From: CAYQPF01 sp964419225
GTDB taxonomy: Bacteria; Cloacimonadota; Cloacimonadia; Cloacimonadales; CAYQPF01
Length of the DNA stretch: 5,380 nt
Reading direction: 5' to 3'
Assembly: GCA_964419225.1 (NCBI GenBank)
Contig: CAYQPF010000245.1
Coordinates: forward strand, 1 to 5,380
Positions 5,283 to 5,380 of the stretch are shown piece by piece. The notes beneath the pieces were generated by a model. That model made no database searches. It was not told where the DNA came from and saw nothing but the letters and a program-made list of their open reading frames with translations. Position 1 is the first letter of the stretch, and each line of letters begins with the position of its first letter. The position numbers were made by a program, and so were the translations under genes.

Positions 5283-5380
5283 ATGAACTATGAATACGGT
5301 AGAATCCAAAAGCTGTATGAAAGTTTAGTACAGCACGGAATTGAAGACAAAATTATCGCAGAAATTATGGAAGGTGGAGA
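5283..5380 (+). CDS. Hypothetical protein, N-terminal part only (runs off the window)
   Basis: Thirty-two codons are visible before the window ends. The ATG at 5283 has AGGAGG (5272-5277) 5 nt upstream, inside repeat B, so the start is well supported. The translation begins MNYEYGRIQKLYESLVQHG and continues IEDKIIAEIMEGG. It is charged and apparently alpha-helical, with no signal peptide or membrane segment, so a cytoplasmic protein is likely. I do not recognise the family. Unlike the two upstream genes it does not look exported, yet it shares its promoter and ribosome-binding-site region with the first of them. Confidence 0.75.
   Translation, partial: MNYEYGRIQKLYESLVQHGIEDKIIAEIMEGG

Overview
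The window carries two complete genes on the + strand and the first codons of a third. They are separated by long, AT-rich, repeat-filled intergenic stretches. Both complete genes encode Sec-exported proteins that end in a FlgD/Ig-like domain of about 85 residues. The signature is YPSPF in the first gene and YPNPFNPSTT in the second, and both finish in a near-identical basic tail (KKVLLIK and KKVMLIK). This C-terminal module is typical of surface or secreted proteins in the FCB superphylum and neighbours (Bacteroidota, Ignavibacteria, Cloacimonadota, Marinimicrobia-like lineages). The low G+C, the strong AGGAGG ribosome binding sites and the TTGACA-like -35 boxes fit a Cloacimonadota-like genome better than a classical Bacteroidota one. 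That assignment is inference, since no marker gene is present.

Layout. Positions 1-847 hold no gene. They contain repeat A (3-62), a phased dyad (163-267), a perfect 195-bp tandem duplication (381-770) and repeat B (790-846). Repeat B supplies the apparent promoter and ribosome binding site of gene 1 (848-2368, a probable beta-propeller surface protein). Positions 2369-2737 are a spacer with a post-stop 16-nt repeat, a candidate promoter and a 5'-leader hairpin. Gene 2 (2738-4639) is a beta-solenoid-like surface protein. Positions 4640-5282 hold further 16-nt repeats, a clear rho-independent terminator (4872-4900), second copies of repeats A and B, and between them a 169-bp MITE-like element with perfect inverted ends. 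A third, unrecognised gene starts at 5283 directly behind repeat B and runs off the window.

The most interesting structure lies between the genes. Both the surface-protein gene and the unrelated gene at the right edge are preceded by the same ordered pair of repeats (A then B). B is 56/57 identical and includes the ribosome binding site. The two A-B spacers have been filled by different repeat elements. A 16-nt repeat starts at the first base after the stop codon of both complete genes, and its copies show paired base changes consistent with a small conserved hairpin. No protein-coding defence, CRISPR or other multi-gene system is visible.
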